A stretch of 64,000 bases of DNA from Massiliimalia sp964370215 (lineage in GTDB: Bacteria > Bacillota > Clostridia > Oscillospirales > Ruminococcaceae). The position numbers and the translations under genes were made by a program. This document shows, piece after piece, positions 45,610-54,094 of the stretch (position 1 is the stretch's first letter; every line of letters starts with the position of its first letter). Under the pieces are notes generated by a model. It worked only from the letters and a program-made list of their open reading frames with translations, did not search any database and was not told where the DNA came from. The stretch lies in the NCBI GenBank assembly GCA_964370215.1, contig CAYJIM010000006.1, forward strand, positions 1 through 64,000. Direction: 5' to 3'.

Positions 45610-45621
45610 ACGACCCCTCCG

Positions 45622-46068
45622 TTACTGTGCTTTGACCTCCAAGGTCATTTTAGCGACGACACCGGTGTGAAGTTTGACTTGCACTTCAAAGGTACCACAC
45701 GCCTTGATTTCACTTTTCAAGCTGACTTTCTTTTTGTTGATGTCCACGCCATAACTTTTTTTGATTTCGTCGGCCACTTCTTTACCGGTCACTTTACCAA
45801 ACAATTTTCCACCTTCACCGGCTTTGGCGATCACGGTGACGGATTTGCCTTCCAATTTCGCCGCTTGTTCCTTTGCCTGATCCAGAGCAACCTGTGCATG
45901 GTGAGCATTTGCCGCATCCTTGGTTTTCTTTTCGTTCATGGCAGCGGTGTTGGCAAGGGAAGCCAAGCCCCTTTTGAGCAAAAAGTTTTGTGCGTAGCCG
46001 TCTGCTACTTCCACGAGTTCTCCTGCTTTACCGGTTCCTTTGACGTCTTGTTTCAAAATTACTTTCAT
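45622..46068 (-). CDS. rplI: 50S ribosomal protein L9
   Basis: This 148-residue protein starts at the ATG 46068 (MKVILKQDVKGTGKAGELVE), nine bases after GGAGG. The N-terminal rRNA-binding domain (1-50, GYAQNFLLKRGLA) and the long central helix (EKKTKDAANAHHAQVALDQ) are visible, and the C-terminal domain is complete. It sits between gdpP and dnaB, as in many Firmicutes. Confidence 0.97.
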   Translation of the reverse strand: MKVILKQDVKGTGKAGELVEVADGYAQNFLLKRGLASLANTAAMNEKKTKDAANAHHAQVALDQAKEQAAKLEGKSVTVIAKAGEGGKLFGKVTGKEVADEIKKSYGVDINKKKVSLKSEIKACGTFEVQVKLHTGVVAKMTLEVKAQ

Positions 46069-46120
46069 TGTCTTGTCCTCCAATTGTGTTTTCTATTTCA
46101 AGATTAAATAATCTGAAAGG

Positions 46121-48127
46121 CTATCCTTCCACTTCCTCGGGATTGGTCGGCAAGAGCAGTACTTCACTCTCCTTGACACAGCGGTCAATCGTTTCCATCA
46201 GGTGGCGCTTGACCACCGACAGTTGCGTTTCATCGACCTGAGCTGCTGCCATCGTTTGATGGCCGCCGCCCCCCATCGCTTCCATGATGACCTGTACATT
46301 GATGCGTCCCATGGAACGGGCATTGATGTTGACCTTTTTGCGGTCGTTGTAGAGCACAAACGACGCGTCTACCCCACTGATTTTCAACAGCTCATCCGCC
46401 GCCTGTGGGGCGACTAAGCGAATGTCTTTTGTTTGTTTATCCACCGTGACAATGGCACAATTTTTGTAAACAATGGCACGGGACACCAACTCACTGCGGT
46501 TGACAAAATCCTCCATTGTGCCGGCAAACAACCGCTTGACGGTGATGGTGTTGGCCCCGAGTTTTTTAAGATGTGCCGCCGCTTCAAAGGTGCGCACCCC
46601 TGTTTTCATGACAAAGTCTTTGGTGTCGAGCATGATGCCCGCCAACAACGCCTCGGCATGGTACGGCTCTAAGCGCACCTTATCGCCCAGATACTGCGAC
46701 AGTTCTGTCACCATTTCAGACGTCGAAGAGGTGTAGGACTCATGGTACAAAATCAGCGCACCTTCAATACGATCCACCATGCGGCGATGATGGTCGATGA
46801 CCACCACCTGCCTTGCGGCCTGTAATACCTCACGGCTTTCCACCAAATGAGGACTGTGGGTGTCCACCACAAACAGCACCGTTTCACGGCGCATCAGTTC
46901 CATGGCATGTTCCGGCGTGATGAACAACTCCTTGTCGGCGGTATCCTGTGCCAAATAATGATCCACCAGACAGTTGGCAAGGCAGGTGTTGCGGTTCAGT
47001 ACAATATGCACATCCCCGTTGTACGGCTCACAAGCCCTTGCAAGACCGATGGCAGATCCCACCGCATCGAGATCCGCATAGCCATGCCCCATGATGAGCA
47101 CGTTGCTGCTCGCCTCGATCAGTTCCAGCATCGCCGATGCCAGAATACGACTCTTGACCTTGGTGCGCTTTTCAAGTCCCTGGGATACCCCACCGAAAAA
47201 TTCAAATCCATCGGCAGTTTTAACGGCAATCTGGTCGCCCCCACGCCCCAACGCCATTTCTAAGCCTTGGCGTGCAAACTCTTCATTCTTTTCCAGTGAC
47301 TCTGCAAAGTGAGAAATCCCAATCGAAAGGGTGGCCGGCACCCGCTCACTGGTAATGATGTTTTTTGCCTGATCCAAAATGGGGAATTTTTCCGCCACCA
47401 TCTGGTCAAAATAACGCTTTTCAATGACCGCCAAATACGATTCACGGCTCAATCGTTTGATTACCCCGTGGGTGCCGCTAAAGTGCCGCTCAAACAGGGA
47501 ATTGATCTCACTGCTGACTCTGGAACGTTCACTCTCCTTGATGTTTTTGACCAGTTCCTCATAACTGTCAATCATAATCGAAAAAATGACCGGTCTGGAA
47601 TCGTGGTATTCGTAATACACCTGTTGCAGCTCTGTCACTTCCGAGAAAAAGAAAATGGAAAACCCAGGGGCAGCTTTTCTGGCATTGATGGTATATACCC
47701 GAAAATACCCGCCTTTGTAGCGAATGATATGCCCCGGATAATCCCGTATTTTTTCAATTGGTACGGTGGTCACCTGTGTCCACTCTGCCCCAAACAGATC
47801 CTCTTTGCTGACCTGCTCACGAAAGAGGTCATTGTACCAGACAATTTCGCCGGTGTCCGAGGTGATGATGGCTGGGATAGGCAGATCAAACAGATTTTGA
47901 ATGTCCGACACATTGAGTTTTCCACCAATGCTGTGCAGATACTGCGAGATATCTTGCTGTAGGTGCATCATACGATAAATGGTAAACGCAATGCCTGCCA
48001 CCGTTAGCGGCAAACAGATGAAAAACATCGTTTGATTTTCAAAAAAGATGACGGTCAACAGCGCCATCGCCGTGGCAATGCCTATGATATAGATCGAACG
48101 AAAATGCCAAAATTTCCGATTTTTCAT
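46121..48127 (-). CDS. gdpP: Cyclic-di-AMP phosphodiesterase GdpP (PAS, degenerate GGDEF, DHH-DHHA1)
   Basis: This 668-residue membrane enzyme is predicted to hydrolyse c-di-AMP to pApA. Two N-terminal helices (about 12-50) precede a PAS-like domain (about 75-165, PAIITSDTGEIVWYND). A degenerate GGDEF domain follows (about 170-305, ending GRGGDQIAVK, without the catalytic GGDEF residues). The DHH domain has its metal motifs GYADLDAVGSAIG, DTHSPH and VIDHHRRM, and the C-terminal DHHA1 part contains GGGGHQTMAAAQ. All expected metal ligands are present. It heads the gdpP-rplI-dnaB block. Confidence 0.95.
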   Translation of the reverse strand: MKNRKFWHFRSIYIIGIATAMALLTVIFFENQTMFFICLPLTVAGIAFTIYRMMHLQQDISQYLHSIGGKLNVSDIQNLFDLPIPAIITSDTGEIVWYNDLFREQVSKEDLFGAEWTQVTTVPIEKIRDYPGHIIRYKGGYFRVYTINARKAAPGFSIFFFSEVTELQQVYYEYHDSRPVIFSIMIDSYEELVKNIKESERSRVSSEINSLFERHFSGTHGVIKRLSRESYLAVIEKRYFDQMVAEKFPILDQAKNIITSERVPATLSIGISHFAESLEKNEEFARQGLEMALGRGGDQIAVKTADGFEFFGGVSQGLEKRTKVKSRILASAMLELIEASSNVLIMGHGYADLDAVGSAIGLARACEPYNGDVHIVLNRNTCLANCLVDHYLAQDTADKELFITPEHAMELMRRETVLFVVDTHSPHLVESREVLQAARQVVVIDHHRRMVDRIEGALILYHESYTSSTSEMVTELSQYLGDKVRLEPYHAEALLAGIMLDTKDFVMKTGVRTFEAAAHLKKLGANTITVKRLFAGTMEDFVNRSELVSRAIVYKNCAIVTVDKQTKDIRLVAPQAADELLKISGVDASFVLYNDRKKVNINARSMGRINVQVIMEAMGGGGHQTMAAAQVDETQLSVVKRHLMETIDRCVKESEVLLLPTNPEEVEG

Positions 48128-48190
48128 CTACAAACCACCTTTATCGTAACGTTGAATTTTCTGTCAAAATCAAACAAAGATACAAGCAAC

Positions 48191-48233
48191 AAAACCAGTC
48201 TGGCCACTGTTTTGGTGGTCAGACCAGTTTTTT
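48191..48233 (-). terminator. Terminator after RNase J gene
   Basis: An imperfect long stem (AAAACCAGTCTGGCCAC against the complementary arm around 48213-48230) lies 12 bp beyond the rnj stop. TTTTG follows on the minus strand. Confidence 0.75.
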
Positions 48234-48244
48234 AGATTATCAAG

Positions 48245-50182
48245 CTATACTTCCATAATGATCGGTAGGATCATCGGGGAGCGTTTGGTTTTGCGATAGA
48301 TATGGCTGGACAGCGCGTCTTTGATGTTGAGTTTGATGGTCGCCCAGTCGTGGACTTTCCCATCAATACAGCGATCCAATGCCTGTTGTACCACACGTTT
48401 GGCATCGTCCATCAGCTGTTCCGATTCGCGCACGTAGACAAAGCCACGAGATACAATGTCAGGCCCTGCCACACAGGTTTTTGTTTTGCCGTTGATGGTC
48501 GCCACAACAATGATGAGCCCATCTTGACCCAAATGTTTGCGGTCACGCAGGACAATCGAGCCGACATCGCCGATGCCCAAGCCGTCCACAAAGACCGCTC
48601 CGGCTTCCACTGTTTCGACACATTTCAAGCCCTTTTGGCTCAGTTCAATGACCTGACCCACTTCACCGATGTGAATGTTTTCCGCCGATACCCCAACGGT
48701 TTGTGCCGTTTTTGCATGGGCGCAGAGGTGTTTGTATTCCCCATGCACCGGAATGAAATATTTTGGTCGGGTGAGAGACAAAAGCATTTTTTGTTCCTCT
48801 TGGCAAGCATGCCCCGACACGTGTACTTCGTACATTTTATCGTAAATGACTTCGGCACCTAAGCGCAACAGTTCATTGATGATACGGGTGACGTGTTTTT
48901 CGTTGCCGGGAATCGGGGTAGCGGAAATGATGATGACATCTTCCGATGTGACCGTCACTTTGCGGTGATCACAACTTGCCATTCTGGCAAGTGCTGAGAG
49001 TGGCTCCCCTTGGCTACCGGTGGTGACCAACACCACTTCCTCCGGCGGATATTTGTTGACCGCATCCAAATCGATCAACACATTGTCCGGAATGGAAAGA
49101 TAGCCCAATTCCACCGCTTTACCGACAACGTTGATCATGCTACGTCCCGAAACGGCAACTCGTCTGCCATAGCGCACCGCATTGTCCACAATTTGCTGCA
49201 CGCGGTGGATGTTGGAAGCAAAGGTTGCCACGATGATGCGTTTGCCCTCTGCGTTGTTGAAGAGCGTGTTGAGCGTTTCCCCAACCTTGCTCTCACTGAC
49301 TGTCGATCCTGATTTTTCAGCGTTGGTCGAGTCGGAGAGCAAGCAAAGCACCCCTTTGCGCCCCAGTTCTGCAAAGCGTGCCAAATCGATTGGCTCCCCT
49401 TCGATCGGGGAATAGTCTACTTTAAAGTCACCGGTTTGCACCAAAATGCCTGCCGGTGTGTGAATCGCCATTGAAACGGCATCCGGAATGGAATGGTTGA
49501 CACGGATGAATTCCACGTCCATACAGCCGGCTTTGACCGTTTGACCGGGGGTGACGACATGCAATTTTGCCTGTCGGAGCAACCCATGTTCTTTGAGTTT
49601 CCCTTCAATGAGTCCCAAAGACAATCTGGTGCCGTAAATGGGGAAGTTGAATCGTTTCAATAGGTACGGAATCGCCCCGATATGGTCTTCATGCCCATGG
49701 GTAATGAACACCCCTTTGATGCGATCCGCCACCTTTTCCAGATAGCTAAAATCGGGGATGACCAAGTCAACGCCCAGCATATCCGCATCGGGAAACGCAA
49801 TGCCACAGTCGACGATCAACGCATCGTTGCCACATTCATATAGGGTGATGTTTTTACCGATTTCGTTCAAGCCACCCAATGGAATGATTTTGACTGAAGG
49901 TTGTTTGCCACCTTTGCCACCACGATTGCCGTTGTTTTTCCGGCGTTGTTGTCCCCCATTTTTGGGTGGATGTTTTTTTCCATCCTTTGGTGTTTGACTA
50001 CCCTTTGGGGTAGGGTTTTCTGTTTTTTGTTTGACTTGACCCTTTGCAGTCTTATCTTTTGGCTGCATAACAGCCTTATCTTTTGGCTGCGTCGGTCGAC
50101 GACGGCGTCTTTGTCCCCCGTCTGTTTTTGGTTTTTGTCCTTGTGGATTCCCTTGTTGTTTTTGTTCTTGGTTGTTCGCCAT
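48245..50182 (-). CDS. rnj: Ribonuclease J with long basic N-terminal tail
   Basis: The start ATG at 50182 (MANNQEQKQQGNPQ, 645 residues) has AAGAAAGGA upstream; the longer frame to 50299 has no ribosome site. RNase J is a 5'-exo and endonuclease of mRNA decay and rRNA maturation. The metallo-beta-lactamase motif is ITHGHEDHIGAIPY, followed by the beta-CASP domain (about 310-430) and the C-terminal domain. The first 96 residues before VKIIPLGGLNEIG are a Lys/Arg/Gln/Pro-rich disordered tail with the near repeats QPKDKAV and QPKDKTA; it is likely RNA-binding or partner-binding. The gene has a near-perfect promoter and a 280-base leader. Confidence 0.95.
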   Translation of the reverse strand: MANNQEQKQQGNPQGQKPKTDGGQRRRRRPTQPKDKAVMQPKDKTAKGQVKQKTENPTPKGSQTPKDGKKHPPKNGGQQRRKNNGNRGGKGGKQPSVKIIPLGGLNEIGKNITLYECGNDALIVDCGIAFPDADMLGVDLVIPDFSYLEKVADRIKGVFITHGHEDHIGAIPYLLKRFNFPIYGTRLSLGLIEGKLKEHGLLRQAKLHVVTPGQTVKAGCMDVEFIRVNHSIPDAVSMAIHTPAGILVQTGDFKVDYSPIEGEPIDLARFAELGRKGVLCLLSDSTNAEKSGSTVSESKVGETLNTLFNNAEGKRIIVATFASNIHRVQQIVDNAVRYGRRVAVSGRSMINVVGKAVELGYLSIPDNVLIDLDAVNKYPPEEVVLVTTGSQGEPLSALARMASCDHRKVTVTSEDVIIISATPIPGNEKHVTRIINELLRLGAEVIYDKMYEVHVSGHACQEEQKMLLSLTRPKYFIPVHGEYKHLCAHAKTAQTVGVSAENIHIGEVGQVIELSQKGLKCVETVEAGAVFVDGLGIGDVGSIVLRDRKHLGQDGLIIVVATINGKTKTCVAGPDIVSRGFVYVRESEQLMDDAKRVVQQALDRCIDGKVHDWATIKLNIKDALSSHIYRKTKRSPMILPIIMEV

Positions 50183-50404
50183 AATATTCCTTTCTTGCCC
50201 CCATTCGTCGGAGGGCGGTTTGATGTAAATCCGCTCCAATTGGTGGTACAGGCCATGCCTCCCCGCCATTTTCGATGTTAGTAGTATGGGAAACCTCAAA
50301 CAAGATTATCCATACATTTGTTGTTGTAACCTTTGTGCTGTTACCACAACGTCCGCTCTTCTCTTTTCGCAGTGTGCCGAAAAGGCATCACGCTTTTTGG
50401 AAAA

Positions 50405-50444
50405 CAAAGATGTCGTCACATCTTTGTCTGCGAAATAAATTCGC
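50405..50444 (-). other. Tandem hairpins in the RNase J leader
   Basis: In the 50183-50466 leader, GCGAA/TTCGC (50430-50444) and CAAAGATGT-CGTC-ACATCTTTG (50405-50426) form two adjacent stems. On the minus strand the second is followed by TTTT, so it could act as an attenuator. No T-box or riboswitch consensus is seen. Confidence 0.6.
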
Positions 50445-50466
50445 AACCGACAATTACTCAGTATTT

Positions 50467-50495
50467 ATTGTACAGCGAATCGGGCAAAGTGTCAA
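50467..50495 (-). promoter_or_regulatory. rnj promoter
   Basis: Perfect TTGACA (50490-50495), 17-bp spacer, TACAAT (50467-50472) with TG one base before it. It gives a leader of about 280 bases. Confidence 0.85.
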
Positions 50496-50534
50496 GCAAA
50501 CATTTGACAAACCGCCAAAACAACCGACTGAAAC

Positions 50535-50563
50535 TTGACTTTACTACCGTAATCCGTTAAAAT
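50535..50563 (+). promoter_or_regulatory. glyS promoter
   Basis: TTGACT (50535-50540), 17-bp spacer, TAAAAT (50558-50563), 38 bp upstream of the ATG. The leader is too short for a T-box. Confidence 0.75.
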
Positions 50564-50601
50564 AAATAAAAAGCAATCATATTATCGGAGGGACAATCAA
50601 A

Positions 50602-51978
50602 ATGAAAAATACCGAAAAAACCATGGAAAAAATCGTCGCACTTTGCAAAGGCCGCGGCTTTGTTTATGCTGGTAGTGAAATCTACGGCGGACTTTCTAAT
50701 ACTTGGGACTACGGCCCTTTGGGTGTAGAATTCAAAAACAACGTCAAAAAGGCGTGGTGGAAAAAGTTTGTACAGGAATCCCGTTACAACGTCGGGTTGG
50801 ATGCTGCATTGCTCATGAACCCACAAGTTTGGGTCGCTTCCGGCCACGTGGGTGGATTTTCCGATCCGCTCATGGACTGTAAAGAATGTAAAACCAGACA
50901 CCGTGCCGACCAATTGATTGAAAACCAAACCGGAGAAAATCCTGCCGGTTGGTCGGATCAAGAGATGATGACCTTCATCATCGACAAAGGCATCACCTGC
51001 CCTGATTGTGGCAAGACAAACTTCACCGACATCCGCAAATTCAACCTGATGTTCAAAACCTTCCAAGGGGTGACCGAGGACAGCAAAAACGAAATCTATC
51101 TGCGCCCAGAAACCGCACAGGGGATTTTTGTCAACTTTGCCAATGTCCAACGTACCACTCGTAAAAAACTCCCCTTCGGAATCGCACAGGTTGGTAAATC
51201 CTTTAGAAATGAAATCACCCCCGGCAACTTCACTTTCCGTACCCGTGAATTTGAGCAGATGGAATTGGAATTTTTCTGCAAACCGGGCACCGATTTGGAA
51301 TGGTTCGCTTACTGGAAAGAGACCTGCAAACAATTCTTGCTTTCCCTCGGTATGAAAGAGGAGAACATGAAACTGCGTGACCATGAAGAGGATGAACTTT
51401 CCCACTATTCCAATGCGACCACCGACATCGAATACCTCTTCCCCTTTGGTTGGGGTGAGCTGTGGGGCATTGCCGATCGTACCGACTTTGACCTGACCCA
51501 ACACATCAACCACAGCGGCAAGCCTTTGGATTACTTTGATCAAGAATCGGGTGAGCGCTATGTGCCTTACGTCATCGAACCATCTTTGGGGGCGGACCGT
51601 GTGGCATTGGCTTTCCTCTGTGAAGCATACGATGAAGAACAATTGGATGAAAAGGATACCCGTGTTGTCATGCGTCTGCATCCGGCTTTGGCGCCTTACA
51701 AAGCCTGCATTCTTCCGCTGTCCAAAAAACTGTCAGAAGAAGCCAGAGAGGTACAGGACACCTTGGCAAAATACTTCATGGTGGATTACGATGAAGCAGG
51801 GTCTATCGGCAAACGCTACCGCCGTCAAGATGAAATCGGTACCCCATTCTGCATCACCTATGACTTTGACTCCAAAGAAGACGGCTGTGTCACCGTGCGT
51901 GACCGTGACACCATGCAACAAGAACGTGTCGCCATCGCTGATTTGGTCGCTTATATTCAAGCAAAACTTGAATTTTAG
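50602..51978 (+). CDS. glyS: Glycyl-tRNA synthetase, dimeric class II type
   Basis: This 458-residue enzyme is the single-chain alpha2 GlyRS, not the alpha/beta type. It starts MKNTEKTMEKIVALCKGRGF with GGAGGG upstream. Motif 1 is around GGLSNTWDYGPLGVEFKNNV, motif 2 has RPETAQGIFVNF and FRNEITPGNFTFRTREFEQM, and motif 3 is VIEPSLGADRVALAF. A zinc-binding insertion is suggested by CKECKT and CPDCGKTN. The C-terminal anticodon-binding domain begins RLHPALAPYKACILP. Codon choice is restricted, as expected of a highly expressed gene. Confidence 0.97.
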   Translation: MKNTEKTMEKIVALCKGRGFVYAGSEIYGGLSNTWDYGPLGVEFKNNVKKAWWKKFVQESRYNVGLDAALLMNPQVWVASGHVGGFSDPLMDCKECKTRHRADQLIENQTGENPAGWSDQEMMTFIIDKGITCPDCGKTNFTDIRKFNLMFKTFQGVTEDSKNEIYLRPETAQGIFVNFANVQRTTRKKLPFGIAQVGKSFRNEITPGNFTFRTREFEQMELEFFCKPGTDLEWFAYWKETCKQFLLSLGMKEENMKLRDHEEDELSHYSNATTDIEYLFPFGWGELWGIADRTDFDLTQHINHSGKPLDYFDQESGERYVPYVIEPSLGADRVALAFLCEAYDEEQLDEKDTRVVMRLHPALAPYKACILPLSKKLSEEAREVQDTLAKYFMVDYDEAGSIGKRYRRQDEIGTPFCITYDFDSKEDGCVTVRDRDTMQQERVAIADLVAYIQAKLEF

Positions 51979-52018
51979 TCGTTCATTTATTTCATATTTA
52001 TCGAAGGAGGGTCTATTT

Positions 52019-52324
52019 ATGACACAACATATCGTCATGTGGAAATTCAAAGAGGAACTATCAGCAGAGGAAAAAGTGACACAGGCAGGGTTGATCAAAG
52101 AGGGGCTAGAATCGCTGCAAGGGGTCATTCCGGGGCTGTTGTCCATCCGTGTGCAAGCCGCTCCCTTGGCATCATCCAATGCCGATCTCATGCTGTTCAG
52201 CACTTTTGAGTCGGAAACTGCGCTAAACGGTTATTCCAAACATCCGGCACATGTTGCGGTTGCCAATGAGCGTGTGCGTCCGTTCATGCAAAATCGCCTT
52301 TGCCTTGATTTTGAAGATCAATAA
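52019..52324 (+). CDS. Dabb (stress-responsive alpha-beta barrel) domain protein
   Basis: This 101-residue protein starts at the ATG 52019, directly after GAAGGAGG. The fold pattern (HIVMWKFKEE ... SIRVQAAPLASSNADLMLFS ... HVAVANERVRPFM) fits the Dabb family, small dimeric barrels named after plant and fungal stress proteins. The role in bacteria is unclear; some relatives bind small hydrophobic molecules. It follows glyS by 40 bp and may be on the same transcript. Confidence 0.9.
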   Translation: MTQHIVMWKFKEELSAEEKVTQAGLIKEGLESLQGVIPGLLSIRVQAAPLASSNADLMLFSTFESETALNGYSKHPAHVAVANERVRPFMQNRLCLDFEDQ

Positions 52325-52361
52325 ACATCGACTTGTAATTTTGGAGAGAGGGTGAGTTTCG

Positions 52362-53293
52362 ATGAAACGTACCGCAGTGACATTGGCAACACTCCTGACC
52401 TTTACCCTATCCGCCTGTGCCCCCTTTGGCGATACCGAAACGGCAACACCGCAGGAACTGCCCGAACCACCAAGGGCAGAAACGGCACAAGCCGATGGTG
52501 ACAACGCACTGTTACAGGCCATTTTAAACAAAGAAATACCCCCAACCCGGCAAGAGATGATCGAGGCCGAGGCCCAAGCTGAGGCAGAAGCTGCCGCACA
52601 AGCACAAGCCGAGGCAGAAGCTGCCGCGCAAGCACAGGCTGAGGCAGAAGCTGCCGCACAAGCACAAGCCGAGGCAGAAGCTGCCGCACANNNNNNNNNN
52701 NNNNNNNNNNNNNNNNNNNNNNNNNNNNNNNNNNNNNNNNNNNNNNNNNNNNNNNNNNNNNNNNNNNNNNNNNNNNNNNNNNNNNNNNNNAGGCTGAGGC
52801 AGAAGCTGCCGCACAAGCACAAGCCGAGGCAGAAGCTGCCGCACAGGCCGAGGCGGAAGCTGCCGCACAAGCACAGGCCGAGGCCAATGCTGCTGCACAG
52901 GCCGCTGAATCTACTCTTGCAGGCGATTGGGTGCACACCATTCCGGATCCGGATGGCATCAGTGTGTTGATGTATCAATTGCAATTTGATCCTTACACCA
53001 AAGAGATGCTCTTTATGGCAGGCTGGGTGTCCAGTGAAATGGCATTTATGTCGGTCGGTCACTATGAAGTGCTTGAAAAAATTTCCTCCTCGGAATTTTT
53101 GGTACATTTTGACATCGACGAGTCGATTCTCGGAGATGGCGGTGAAATCTGGGTGGATGGTGTCTATGAAATCTCCTTTGACGGCATCATGCAGCTGCGC
53201 TATGTGAGTGGCGATCTCCTCTTTGGGGAGGGACGTATGCAGGCTGGCAATTGGTATCGCTTTGATCCGGCGCCCAATCATTACGAGCCTTAA
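52362..53293 (+). CDS. Lipoprotein with Ala/Glu/Gln repeat stalk and beta-rich C-terminal domain
   Basis: Interrupted by a 100-N gap (52691-52790). The exact 55 bases flanking the gap allow the two sides to be joined in one frame, giving about 258 residues. The N-terminus is a lipoprotein signal with the lipobox LSAC (Cys near 20). An acidic linker is followed by a 10-residue repeat (AQAEAEAAAQ), likely a helical rod, and a C-terminal domain of about 120 residues beginning LAGDWVHTIPDPDG and rich in aromatic and beta-forming residues (GEIWVDGVYEISFDGIMQLR). That domain looks like a ligand-binding beta barrel or sandwich, but I do not recognise it. The true repeat number is uncertain because of the gap. 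GGAGAGAGGG precedes the start. Confidence 0.85.
52691..52790. other. Assembly gap (100 N) flanked by an exact 55-bp duplication
   Basis: Bases 52636-52690 and 52791-52845 are identical over 55 positions, inside a 30-bp tandem repeat. Same signature as the gap at 30961-31060. Confidence 0.9.
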
Positions 53294-53298
53294 ATTTT

Positions 53299-53345
53299 AA
53301 AAGTCTAGGATATGTGAAATTTTCACATATCCTAGACTTTTTCTT
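53299..53345 (+). terminator. Terminator after the lipoprotein gene
   Basis: A 20-bp stem (53300-53319 with 53321-53340, AAAGTCTAGGATATGTGAAA) with almost no loop is followed by T-rich sequence. Confidence 0.92.
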
Positions 53346-53372
53346 GTCTCTATACCGATTTTGTGGTATAAT
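53344..53372 (+). promoter_or_regulatory. Promoter of the pilin-like gene
   Basis: TTGTCT (53344-53349), 17-bp spacer and perfect TATAAT (53367-53372) lie right after the terminator, 34 bp upstream of the TTG start. Confidence 0.8.
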
Positions 53373-53406
53373 GGCACTATTCTAAATCAAAAAGGGGCGT
53401 ATACAC

Positions 53407-54045
53407 TTGGCAAATACCAAACAGAACAACAACGGGTTTACCCTCGTAGAACTGATGGTCGTCGTTGCGGTCATTGCTGTACTGGCAGCAGTGTTGGTGC
53501 CACGCTATGTGCAATACGTGGAAAGCTCCAATCAGTCCAACGACCTGTCGATTGCCACCCACATTGTGCATGCCGCTTCCGCCGCTATGGTGGATCCCGA
53601 AACACAGATCCCTGCCGGACACTATGTAGAAATCCTCTGGATTACAGGAGATGAATCCGGCCCTGAAGTCACCCGTGGATCGCTGCTCATTCGTCACAAC
53701 GACGGGTATCGGGTCTCCATCTTCAACGATAAAAAGGGTACCGATGATCTGGATCGCACAAGCGATGCAGTCGTGTCGCTACAACCCTTTGCCGATCATG
53801 TCTTTGCCGCCTTAGGTGGCGAGGGTACTGAAATTTCCAATTACCCCGGTTGGCTACAAATCACCTTTCAAGATGCACAATCCGCCCTCGGCAATCAATC
53901 AAACTTTGCCATTCACATCAGCAGTTCCACCGGCGAGGTTGCCATGGCGGCCCCTCCTGTCAGCACCGGCGCCAATCCCAATCGCTGGGTTGCATTGGGA
54001 CTGGCGGCTACCCCCCACCCCGATTATCCCATCACTGCCGATTAA
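53407..54045 (+). CDS. Type IV pilin-like protein (orphan)
   Basis: A 212-residue protein starting at TTG 53407. After a short basic leader ending in Gly it has the class III signal GFTLVELMVVVAVIAVLAAV, with Phe1 and Glu5 of mature pilins, so it should be cleaved and methylated by a PilD-type peptidase. The remaining 170 residues are soluble and acidic with no cysteines, unlike most major pilins. No pilus ATPase, PilC, peptidase or other pilin is in the window, and it has its own promoter and terminator. It could be a pseudopilin, a surface protein borrowing the pathway, or a minor pilin working with genes elsewhere. Confidence 0.9.
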   Translation: MANTKQNNNGFTLVELMVVVAVIAVLAAVLVPRYVQYVESSNQSNDLSIATHIVHAASAAMVDPETQIPAGHYVEILWITGDESGPEVTRGSLLIRHNDGYRVSIFNDKKGTDDLDRTSDAVVSLQPFADHVFAALGGEGTEISNYPGWLQITFQDAQSALGNQSNFAIHISSSTGEVAMAAPPVSTGANPNRWVALGLAATPHPDYPITAD

Positions 54046-54054
54046 CCAATACGA

Positions 54055-54094
54055 AACCCCCTAAGAGAAGCGGTTCTCTTAGGGGGTTGTTTTT
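54055..54094. terminator. Bidirectional terminator between pilin-like gene and secA
   Basis: AACCCCCTAAGAGAA (54055-54069) pairs with 54074-54088 around GCGG; TTTTT follows on the plus strand and TTT on the minus strand. The two genes are convergent. Confidence 0.88.

Noticed and set aside
50496..50601. T-box riboswitch ahead of glyS
   Set aside because: The leader from the promoter is only about 30 bases, and no T-box consensus (AGGGTGG-ACCGCG) is present.
50557..51681. 374-codon open frame antisense to glyS
   Set aside because: It lies entirely over glyS and its promoter, has no start signal and no recognisable domain. It reflects the biased codons of glyS.
52580..52880. Possible CRISPR-like array of 30-bp repeats
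   Set aside because: The units are contiguous and code an Ala/Glu/Gln repeat within a lipoprotein; there are no unique spacers and no cas genes.
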